A stretch of 64,000 nt of DNA, taken from positions 62,001 to 126,000 of the forward strand of contig JANQEE010000033.1 in NCBI GenBank assembly GCA_028278525.1, given 5' to 3'. The first letter of the stretch is position 1. The number at the start of each line of letters is the position of its first letter. The DNA comes from Minwuiaceae bacterium (GTDB lineage Bacteria; Pseudomonadota; Alphaproteobacteria; Minwuiales; Minwuiaceae). A program made the position numbers and the translations under genes. The notes below the pieces were generated by a model. The model did not search any database, was not told where the DNA came from, and was given only the letters and a program-made list of their open reading frames with translations. Shown one piece after another: positions 57,112 to 64,000 of this stretch.

Positions 57112-58266
57112 ATGTCTACCAGATCCGTGAAGTTAGCGGTTGGCGCCGCGCTGCTGTCCGCCTTCGGTTTCCCGACGTCTGGGATCGCTGGCGATATCAA
57201 CCTGCCGAGCAAGATGTCCTGGACGGCCTATGGAACCACGGCGTCGGGTTACGCCCAGTCCGTTGCCATCGGCAATGCGCTGAAGTCGAAACACGGGGTC
57301 GACCTTCGTGTCATACCGGGCAAGAACGACGTGTCCCGCATGGCGCCGTTGCGCGACAGCAAAGCCGACTTCTGCGCCTGCGGTATCGCCGCCTATTTCG
57401 GCCAGGAAGGCGTGTTCCTGTTCGCGGCCGAGGCATGGGGCCCGCAACCGCTGCGCACCGTCATGACGGCCATCGGCGCGAACAATCTGGCATTGGCGAC
57501 CGCCAAGGACGCCGGCATCGAGACCATGGCCGATTTGAAGGGCAAGCGGGTTGCCTGGGTCCGCGCCGGCGATGCGTTGAACTGGAACGTTTCGGCCAAT
57601 CTGGCCTTCGCCGGCCTCACCTGGGACGATGTCGAGAAGGTCGAGGTTTCCGGCTTTAAGGCATCGGTCGACGCGATCATCAACGGACAGGCGGACGCCG
57701 CGTTCATGAGCACCGTGACCCCGCATGCCAAGCGGCTTGCTGCATCGCCGCGCGGGATCCATTGGCCACCGCTGCCGCATGACGACAAGGCCGGTTGGGA
57801 ACGGACGATGACCGCCGCGCCGGTCTATCAGAAGCATATGGGGACCGCCGGTGCGGAGATCACCAAAGATAACCCGCATGAGGGCGCCGTTTATGCCTAT
57901 CCGATCCTGGTGACTAACGAAAGCATGGACGCCGACACGGTCTATTCGCTGACCCGCGCCATGGCCGAGGAGTACGACCAGTACAAAGACGCCGCCCCCG
58001 GCGCCGCCGGCTGGGCGTTGGAAAATCAGAACATGACCTGGGCGATCCCTTACCACGAAGGCGCGATCCGCTTTTACAAGGAAAAGGGTATGTGGAGCGA
58101 CGCGGCGCAGGCCCACAACGACAAGCTGATCGAGCGTCAGGCGGTGATTGCCGCGGCCTGGAAAAAGACCATGGCCATGGATCTCGGCGACAATCTCAAG
58201 GCCGAGTGGTCGAAGATGCGGGCCGACGCGCTGACGAAAGCCGGGTTCGAACCCGTCTTCAACTAG
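57112..58266 (+). CDS. TAXI-family TRAP substrate-binding protein
   Basis: 384 residues from ATG 57112, after GGGAGGAAA; longer upstream frames lack a signal peptide at the start. A Sec signal peptide of about 27 residues ends SGIAGDI. The mature protein is a type-2 binding fold of the TAXI group, with GTTASGYAQSVAIGNAL typical of the N-terminal lobe. TAXI proteins feed fused TRAP permeases, here the next gene. Ligands known for some members include glutamate-type and other carboxylates, so the specificity is open. Confidence 0.9.
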   Translation: MSTRSVKLAVGAALLSAFGFPTSGIAGDINLPSKMSWTAYGTTASGYAQSVAIGNALKSKHGVDLRVIPGKNDVSRMAPLRDSKADFCACGIAAYFGQEGVFLFAAEAWGPQPLRTVMTAIGANNLALATAKDAGIETMADLKGKRVAWVRAGDALNWNVSANLAFAGLTWDDVEKVEVSGFKASVDAIINGQADAAFMSTVTPHAKRLAASPRGIHWPPLPHDDKAGWERTMTAAPVYQKHMGTAGAEITKDNPHEGAVYAYPILVTNESMDADTVYSLTRAMAEEYDQYKDAAPGAAGWALENQNMTWAIPYHEGAIRFYKEKGMWSDAAQAHNDKLIERQAVIAAAWKKTMAMDLGDNLKAEWSKMRADALTKAGFEPVFN

Positions 58267-58272
58267 CGCTCT

Positions 58273-60264
58273 ATGTCCGATAGCCCATCCGGGGCGAAGC
58301 CGGCGGCGGCGGAGTCACGCTACCGCCGGCTTTCTCCCTTTTGGAACCAGGTCCTGCTGGGGGCGACCGTTCTATCGGTCGCCCTTTCCATCTATCAGCT
58401 ATTCAATCTCGGACGGTACACGGGCTACGTTCCGATCGACACGCAGTACTTTTACATACTGCTGACGATCCTGCTGCCGCTGGCCTTCCTTCTCTATCCG
58501 GCCACGGCAAAGGCGCCGCGGGACCGCGTGCCGGTCTACGATCTGGTGCTGGTCGCGCTCGCGATCGCGGTGAACGTCTTCTACGCCTTTAACGCGCGAA
58601 ACATCGTCGATCTCGGCTGGGAATACGCGGCGCCGGACCACGTGATCTATGTCAGCTACGTGATGTGGGCGTTGGTTCTGGAGGCGACGCGCCGCGCCGG
58701 CGGCACGGCGATCTTCGCAATCGTGCTGGTGATCTCGCTCTATCCAGTGTTTGCCGGCAATGCCCCCGGCATTCTGGAAGGCCACTCGCTGTCGATCGGC
58801 GATACGGCCGCGTTCCACGCGCTCAGCTCGGAGAGCATTCTCGGCATTCCGATGCGGGCCTTCGCCAATCTGGTGATCGGCTTCCTGATTTTCGGCGTCG
58901 CTCTGCAATATACCGGCGGGGGTAAGTTCTTCCTCAACCTGGCGTTCTCGCTGCTGGGGCACGTGCGCGGCGGGCCGGCCAAGGTCGCGATCTTCGCGTC
59001 CGGCCTGATGGGCTCGATGAGCGGCAGCGTGATCACCAACGTGCTGACCACCGGCGTGATGTCGATCCCGGCGATGCGCCGGGTCGGGTTCGCGCGTCAC
59101 TATGCCGGCGGCGTCGAAGCCTGCGCCTCGACCGGCGGTGTGCTGATGCCGCCGATCATGGGCGCGACCGCCTTCGTGATGGCGACCTTTCTGGAAGTGC
59201 CCTACATCGATATCGCGATCGCCGCCGTGATTCCGTCGGTGCTGTATTTCTTCGGTCTGTTCATGCAGATCGACGCCTATGCGGCGCGCAACAAGCTGGA
59301 AGGCCTGCCGCGCGAGGAGCTGCCGTCGTTTGCACAGACCCTGAAGGAAGGCTGGTACTTCGTCGTCGTCTTCGCCCTGCTGATCTGGATGCTGGTGTTC
59401 CTGCAGCGCGAAGCCCTGGCGCCGTACTACGCGACCGCCCTGCTGATCGCCGTCAACCAGTTGCTGCCCTACCACCGCTGGAAATGGTCGGACGTCGTCG
59501 CCTTCATCGGCGGCGTCGGCCGGCTGTTCACGGAACTCGCCGCGATCCTGGCCGGCATCGGCCTTATCGTCGGCGCGCTGGCGGTGACCGGCAAGGTGGG
59601 CTCTCTGGCCTATGACCTTGTTCGACTGGCCGGGGATTCGCCCTTGGTTCTGTTGGCCATGGGGGCGCTGACCAGCTTCATTCTCGGCATCGGCATGACG
59701 GTGACGGCGGCCTATATCTTCCTCGCGATCACCCTGGCGCCGGCGCTCACCAACAGCGGCCTGGAGCCGATGGCGGTGCATCTGTTCATGCTCTATTGGG
59801 GCATGCTGTCGTTCATCACGCCGCCAGTGGCGCTCGGCGCCTACGCTGCGTCGACCCTCGCGGAGAGCGACCCGATGCGTACGGGTTTCGAGGCGATGCG
59901 GCTCGGCAGCATCATTTACTTCATCCCGTTCTTCTTCGTGCTGAACCCGGCGTTGATCATGCAGGGCGAGTGGGCCGATATCCTACAGGTCACGGTGAGC
60001 GCTTTGTTCGGCGTGGTGTTGCTAGCGGCGGCGTTGCAAGGGTATCTGTTCGGCGTTGGCGATCTGAAGGGGAGCCCGGCGTTGATGTGGCCGATCCGGG
60101 CCCTGCTGTTTGCGGCGGCCTTGATGTTCGCGACGCCGGGCGGCGGGCTGATACCGTTCTCGAATACGCAATTGTCTTTCGTTGGGGCGGCGGCTTTGGC
60201 CGCCGCGGTGTTGCTGGCATTATTGGCCAAACGTAACAGTGCTGTGAAGGAGGCCGGCCGATGA
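58273..60264 (+). CDS. TRAP transporter fused permease (TAXI type)
   Basis: 663 residues with about 16-18 hydrophobic segments: a DctQ-like four-helix N-terminal part fused to a DctM-like domain. The core has GSMSGSVITNVLTTGVMSIPAMRRVGF and GGVLMPPIMGATAFVMATFLEVPY, characteristic of the TRAP 4TM/12TM fusion family. Six bases separate it from the binding protein and the stop overlaps the ThDP enzyme start (ATGA), making transport and metabolism one transcriptional unit. Confidence 0.93.
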   Translation: MSDSPSGAKPAAAESRYRRLSPFWNQVLLGATVLSVALSIYQLFNLGRYTGYVPIDTQYFYILLTILLPLAFLLYPATAKAPRDRVPVYDLVLVALAIAVNVFYAFNARNIVDLGWEYAAPDHVIYVSYVMWALVLEATRRAGGTAIFAIVLVISLYPVFAGNAPGILEGHSLSIGDTAAFHALSSESILGIPMRAFANLVIGFLIFGVALQYTGGGKFFLNLAFSLLGHVRGGPAKVAIFASGLMGSMSGSVITNVLTTGVMSIPAMRRVGFARHYAGGVEACASTGGVLMPPIMGATAFVMATFLEVPYIDIAIAAVIPSVLYFFGLFMQIDAYAARNKLEGLPREELPSFAQTLKEGWYFVVVFALLIWMLVFLQREALAPYYATALLIAVNQLLPYHRWKWSDVVAFIGGVGRLFTELAAILAGIGLIVGALAVTGKVGSLAYDLVRLAGDSPLVLLAMGALTSFILGIGMTVTAAYIFLAITLAPALTNSGLEPMAVHLFMLYWGMLSFITPPVALGAYAASTLAESDPMRTGFEAMRLGSIIYFIPFFFVLNPALIMQGEWADILQVTVSALFGVVLLAAALQGYLFGVGDLKGSPALMWPIRALLFAAALMFATPGGGLIPFSNTQLSFVGAAALAAAVLLALLAKRNSAVKEAGR

Positions 60265-61904
60265 CGCCAACTGCGGCGCAATCGCTTGTCGCGAACTTAG
60301 GCGCGCATGGCGTCGACCGGGTGTTTTGCGTGCCGGGCGAGAGCTATCTCGCCGTGCTCGACGCCTTGCACGACCGCAACGACATCCAGACCGTGGCCTG
60401 CCGGCACGAGGGCGGCGCCGGTTTCATGGCGGTCGCCGACGCCAAGCTGACCGAGAAGCCCGGCGTCTGTTTCGTCAGCCGCGGGCCGGGGGCGACCAAC
60501 GCGTCCATTGCCGTGCACACGGCGGAACAGGATGCGGTGCCGCTGGTGCTGTTCATCGGCCAGGTCGCGCGCGCCGATATCGGCCGCGGCTCGTTCCAGG
60601 AGGTGGATTACCAAAAGACGTTCGGCGACATGGCGAAGGGCGTTTGGACGGTGAACGACCCCGACCTGGTGCCGGAGACCGTGGCGCGCGCCTTCCGGAC
60701 GGCGATGGCGGGCACGCCGGGGCCGGTGGTGGTTGTCCTGCCGGAGGACATGCTGACCGAACAGACCGGCGCTCCGGTTGTCGAGCCGCTCGCCGTGCCG
60801 GCGATCCGGCCGGCGCCGACCGACATCGACCGCGCCGCCGCCATGCTGAAAGACGCCAAGCGGCCTTTGATTATTGCCGGCGGCGGTGTCGGCAGCAGCG
60901 CCGGGCGGGCGGCGCTGGCCGCGTGCGCCGAGCGGCACGGCGTGCCGGTCGCGACCAGCTTCAAACGGCAGGACCTGTTCGACAACCGCAACCCGTTGTT
61001 CGCCGGCCATCTCGGTTTCGGCATTCCGCAGAAACAGGTGGATCTCTACCGCGACGCGGATCTGATCCTGGCGGTGGGCACGCGGCTTGGCGATACGACC
61101 ACGCAGGGTTTTTCGTTTCCCGAAGCACCGCGGCCGGCGCAGGCCTTGATCCATGTTTACGGCGACCCCGCGCATGTGGGGCGCATGTACGCGACGGACT
61201 TGCCTGTCGTCTGCGACCCCACCGATTTCATGCGCGACCTGGCGACACGCGAAGCCCGTCCGGCCGGTCCGGATTGGGCAGCCAAGCTGCATGGTTATGT
61301 TCAGGACATGGCGGTGTGGAAAGCGCCCGACAGCGGCGTCGTCATGGGCCATGTGGTCGCGGCTTTGCAGGACCACCTGAGGGACGACGCGGTTCTGATT
61401 ACGGACGCGGGCAACTTCTCAAGCTGGCTGCATCGCCATTTCCCGTTCCAGCCGTCCCACCGCCTTGTCGGTGCGGTGGCCGGCGCGATGGGCCTCGGCA
61501 TGCCGGCGGCGGTCGCCGCCGGGTTCAGGGAGCCCGGCAAGCAGGTTGTTACGTTCATCGGCGACGGTGGCTATCTGATGACCGGCAACGAGTTGGCGAC
61601 TGCCGTACATTACCGGGTTCCCGTTCGCGCCTTCGTCTCCAACAACGGCAGCTACGGCACGATCCGGCTGCACCAGGAGAAGTTCTATCCGGGCCGGGTA
61701 TCGGCGACGGAACTGACCAATCCCGACTTCGCCGCCTTGGCCGAAGCGTTCGGCGCGCGGGGGCTGACGATTGCCTCGGCGGCAGATGTCGACTCCGTCG
61801 TCGCGGAAGCTATGGCGCATCCCGGCCCCGTCGTAGTCGACGTCCGGACCGACGTCGAGCAGATATCCGCTTTCGTATCGATCTCACAACTTCAGGCAAC
61901 ATGA
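60261..61904 (+). CDS. ThDP-dependent enzyme, acetolactate synthase large-subunit-like
   Basis: 547 residues, three-domain ThDP fold. The activating Glu50 is in CRHEGGAGFMA; the ThDP/Mg site GDGGYLMTGNELATAV ... VSNNGS is complete. Members include acetolactate synthase, benzoylformate decarboxylase and 2-hydroxyacyl-CoA lyase. No matching small regulatory subunit is present, so an anabolic acetolactate synthase is less likely. Translationally coupled to the TAXI permease and to the ADP-forming synthetase, which suggests it decarboxylates or cleaves the imported compound before activation to acyl-CoA. Confidence 0.87.
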   Translation: MTPTAAQSLVANLGAHGVDRVFCVPGESYLAVLDALHDRNDIQTVACRHEGGAGFMAVADAKLTEKPGVCFVSRGPGATNASIAVHTAEQDAVPLVLFIGQVARADIGRGSFQEVDYQKTFGDMAKGVWTVNDPDLVPETVARAFRTAMAGTPGPVVVVLPEDMLTEQTGAPVVEPLAVPAIRPAPTDIDRAAAMLKDAKRPLIIAGGGVGSSAGRAALAACAERHGVPVATSFKRQDLFDNRNPLFAGHLGFGIPQKQVDLYRDADLILAVGTRLGDTTTQGFSFPEAPRPAQALIHVYGDPAHVGRMYATDLPVVCDPTDFMRDLATREARPAGPDWAAKLHGYVQDMAVWKAPDSGVVMGHVVAALQDHLRDDAVLITDAGNFSSWLHRHFPFQPSHRLVGAVAGAMGLGMPAAVAAGFREPGKQVVTFIGDGGYLMTGNELATAVHYRVPVRAFVSNNGSYGTIRLHQEKFYPGRVSATELTNPDFAALAEAFGARGLTIASAADVDSVVAEAMAHPGPVVVDVRTDVEQISAFVSISQLQAT

Positions 61905-64000
61905 GTAATCAGGATTTCATGGCCGGCGCCGACGCGCTCGGCCGGTTGGACGCGCTGTTCCGGCCACAATCGGTGGCCATCGTCGGCGCCTCCAGCGATC
62001 CCCGTAAGATCGGCGGTCGGCCGCTAGACTACATGCTTCGGCACGGCTATCCGGGCGAAGTCTATCCGATCAATCCGAAGGCGGACCGGGTGCAGGACGT
62101 GCGTGCCTATCCTGAATTAGGCGCGGTCGACGGCGAAATCGATCTCGCCATCATCGCGGTGCCGTCCCCGGCGGTCGAACAGGCGGTAACTGCCTGCGCC
62201 GATAAAGGCGTCAAGGCGGCGGTGTTGTTCAGTTCCGGCTTCGCCGAAGTCGGCGACGACGGCCAGCAACAGCAGGATAAATTGCTGGGGATCGCCCGGG
62301 AGTCCGGCTTACGGCTGCTCGGACCCAACTGCCTGGGCCTGTTCAGCATCAAGGAAAGGTTGGGGGCATCTTTCAGCACCAGTCTGGCGACGATGTGGCC
62401 GCCGGCCGGCGACACGGCGATCGTGGCGCAGAGCGGCGCGTTCGGCAGCCATGTGTATGTGATGGCGCGGGATCGTGGCCTGGGCCTCAGCTATTGGTGC
62501 GCCACCGGCAACGAAGCCGATGTCGACGTCGCCGACTGCATCGCCTTCTGCGCTCGCGATCCGTCGACTCGGATAATCCTGTCCTACATGGAAGGCTGCA
62601 AGGACGGCGACAAGCTGCGCGCGGCATTGGAACTTGCGCGTCAGGCCGGCAAGCCGGTCGTGATCATGAAAGTCGGCTCCTCCGACGTCGGCGCGGAAGC
62701 GGCGCAGTCGCATACGGCGGCATTGGCCGGGGCGGACCGTGTCTACGATGCGGTGTTCCGCCAGCACGGCGTCTATCGCGCTGAGTCCATCAACGACATG
62801 CTCGACGTCGCCTATGCCTGTGGCGCCGGCCGGTTTCCGACTGGCCGGAATTTGGCCGCCGTCACCATTTCCGGCGGCGCCGGCGTTCTGATGGCGGATC
62901 GCGCGGCGAAGGTCGGGCTGGACATGCCGGAAATGCCGGCGCCGGCGCAGCGCGAGCTGAAAGAGCTGATCTCGTTCTCCAGCCCGCGCAATCCGGTCGA
63001 CGTCACCGCCCAGGCGCTGAACGACCGCAGCCTGCTGCGCCGCTTTGTCGACGTGACGCTGGAACAGGACTGCTACGACGCGGTGATCGTCTTCCTGGCC
63101 ATGGTCGGCCTGTTCCGGCCGATGATGGACGAGTTCCATCAGATGCTGGACGAGATGCGGCGAGACGCGCCCGACCGGCTGATCGTGCTGTCTATGATCG
63201 TCGAAGAGGAAGACCGCAAACGCGCCGAAGAAAAGGGGTTCCCGGTGTTCGAGGAACCGAGCAACGCGGTCGACGCCGTCGCGGCCCTCGCCCGGTTCGC
63301 CGATGCCTTCGCGCGGCCCGCGATGGTGGGGGCCGAAGCTGCGCCCATCGAATTGGACACCCGGCCCAACGAATACCAGGCTTTGCGGCTGCTCGCCGGC
63401 GCTGGCGTCGGCGCCGTCGACGCCCGGCTTGCCACGACCGCCGACGAAGCCGTCGCCGCTGCGGCGGATCTCGGCGGCCCGGTCGCCATGAAGATCTGTT
63501 CCGCCGACATCCTGCACAAGTCCGATATCGGCGGCGTGCGCCTCGGCGTATCCGGCGCCGACGACGTCCGGGCCGCGTTCAATCAGATCATGGGAGCGGC
63601 GCGGTCGGCCTCGCCCAACGCTCTGATCGACGGGGTCATCTTGCAGCCGATGGCCGCACGTGGCGTCGAGACGATCATCGGCGTGCAGCGGGACCCGGTG
63701 TTCGGGCCAGTGGTGATGTTCGGTCTCGGCGGCGTGCTGGTCGAGGTGTTGGAAGACGTCACGTTCCGCGTGGCGCCGTTCGACGTGGCCGAAGCGCGCC
63801 GCATGATCGACGAGATCAAGGGCCGCAAGATCCTCGATGGCGTGCGCGGTGCGCCGCCGGCGGACATCGATGCCCTGGCCGAGACCCTGTCGCGCCTTTC
63901 GGCGGTCGCGGCGGCCAGCGCCGACACGATCGACTCGATCGATATCAACCCGTTCGTGCTTGGCGCCGAAGGCGAGGGCGGTTTGGCCCTGGATGCGGTG
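61901..64000 (+). CDS. ADP-forming acyl-CoA synthetase (fused alpha/beta), 3' end beyond window
   Basis: 700 codons visible from ATG 61901 (overlaps the ThDP gene) without a stop. Domain order: N-terminal CoA-binding Rossmann domain (VAIVGASSDPRKIGG), CoA-ligase domain with the phosphohistidine His271 in SHTAALAG, then an ATP-grasp domain with PVAMKICSADILHKSDIGGV and GVQRDPVFGPVVMFGLGG. It makes acyl-CoA from acid, CoA and ATP (to ADP) or the reverse, capturing energy. The C-terminus ends at INPFVLGAEGEGGLALDAV, so the full protein is only slightly longer. Confidence 0.92.
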   Translation, partial: MSNQDFMAGADALGRLDALFRPQSVAIVGASSDPRKIGGRPLDYMLRHGYPGEVYPINPKADRVQDVRAYPELGAVDGEIDLAIIAVPSPAVEQAVTACADKGVKAAVLFSSGFAEVGDDGQQQQDKLLGIARESGLRLLGPNCLGLFSIKERLGASFSTSLATMWPPAGDTAIVAQSGAFGSHVYVMARDRGLGLSYWCATGNEADVDVADCIAFCARDPSTRIILSYMEGCKDGDKLRAALELARQAGKPVVIMKVGSSDVGAEAAQSHTAALAGADRVYDAVFRQHGVYRAESINDMLDVAYACGAGRFPTGRNLAAVTISGGAGVLMADRAAKVGLDMPEMPAPAQRELKELISFSSPRNPVDVTAQALNDRSLLRRFVDVTLEQDCYDAVIVFLAMVGLFRPMMDEFHQMLDEMRRDAPDRLIVLSMIVEEEDRKRAEEKGFPVFEEPSNAVDAVAALARFADAFARPAMVGAEAAPIELDTRPNEYQALRLLAGAGVGAVDARLATTADEAVAAAADLGGPVAMKICSADILHKSDIGGVRLGVSGADDVRAAFNQIMGAARSASPNALIDGVILQPMAARGVETIIGVQRDPVFGPVVMFGLGGVLVEVLEDVTFRVAPFDVAEARRMIDEIKGRKILDGVRGAPPADIDALAETLSRLSAVAAASADTIDSIDINPFVLGAEGEGGLALDAV

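Noticed and set aside
58399-59781. Minus-strand open frame (460 codons) opposite the fused TRAP permease
   Set aside because: Highly charged His/Asp/Arg-rich composition is what antisense to a hydrophobic GC-rich protein gives; no ribosome site or domains.
1-64000. tRNA, rRNA, CRISPR arrays, insertion sequences or phage attachment sites
   Set aside because: No cloverleaf-like sequences, regularly spaced repeats, transposase motifs or flanking direct repeats were seen in any spacer; spacers are all under 200 bases.

Overview
This window comes from a GC-rich bacterial chromosome, most likely an alphaproteobacterium (Rhodospirillales- or Rhizobiales-like). That placement is an inference from the GC-rich codon use, the choline ABC transporter type, the gamma-butyrobetaine dioxygenase type, the abundance of TRAP and branched-chain-amino-acid-type ABC transporters, and the many tightly coupled catabolic operons. 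There are 52 supported protein genes, two of them cut by the window ends. I see no rRNA, tRNA, CRISPR array or insertion sequence. Coding density is very high: no stretch of 300 bases lacks a gene, and most junctions are 4-base ATGA or GTGA overlaps.

Layout. (1) 1-1084, minus strand: a MarR regulator and a truncated AMP-forming acyl-CoA ligase. (2) 1272-9967, plus strand: a leaderless periplasmic-binding-protein-like sensor, a cysteine hydrolase, a complete amide/urea-type ABC importer (binding protein, two permeases, two ATPases), an amidase-signature amidase and a MarR regulator. (3) 10071-20400, plus strand: a molybdenum hydroxylase (FAD subunit plus a fused 2Fe-2S/molybdopterin subunit), a 6-hydroxynicotinate-reductase-like iron-sulfur protein, a UPF0280 (ApbE-like) protein, a hydantoinase/oxoprolinase pair and a nicotinamidase. 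Together these read as a reductive nicotinamide/nicotinate (or related N-heterocycle) degradation route. (4) 20397-27640: a MaoC hydratase, choline/betaine transporter genes choXWV, a LysR regulator, a gamma-butyrobetaine-type dioxygenase and a mandelate-racemase-family enzyme. (5) 27649-30135, minus strand: three tandem paralogous membrane proteins of unknown function.

(6) 30210-35509, minus strand: an operon of a PEP-mutase/isocitrate-lyase-family enzyme, a second hydantoinase-type pair, and an isochorismatase-fold protein whose catalytic cysteine is replaced by glycine. (7) 35627-49250, plus strand: indolepyruvate:ferredoxin oxidoreductase iorAB, a MarR regulator, a divergent thiolase, an acyl-CoA ligase, a third hydantoinase/carboxylase-type pair and a DctPQM TRAP transporter. 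The order ligase, thiolase and HyuAB-type enzyme resembles ketone-carboxylation pathways. (8) 49257-51322, minus strand: a 3-hydroxyacyl-CoA-dehydrogenase-family and an opine-dehydrogenase-family enzyme. (9) 51493-56007, plus strand: a glycosylation module of two family-2 glycosyltransferases, an STT3/GT-C-like membrane protein and a GtrA flippase. (10) 56099-64000, plus strand: a TauD-type dioxygenase, a TAXI-TRAP transporter, a ThDP-dependent enzyme and an ADP-forming acyl-CoA synthetase that runs off the window.

The theme is import and degradation of small N-containing or carboxylated organic compounds. Each transporter is next to the enzymes that probably consume its cargo, and each block has a local MarR or LysR regulator. 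Several candidate operators and promoters are listed. All motif and hairpin calls are by eye; no alignment or folding was run.
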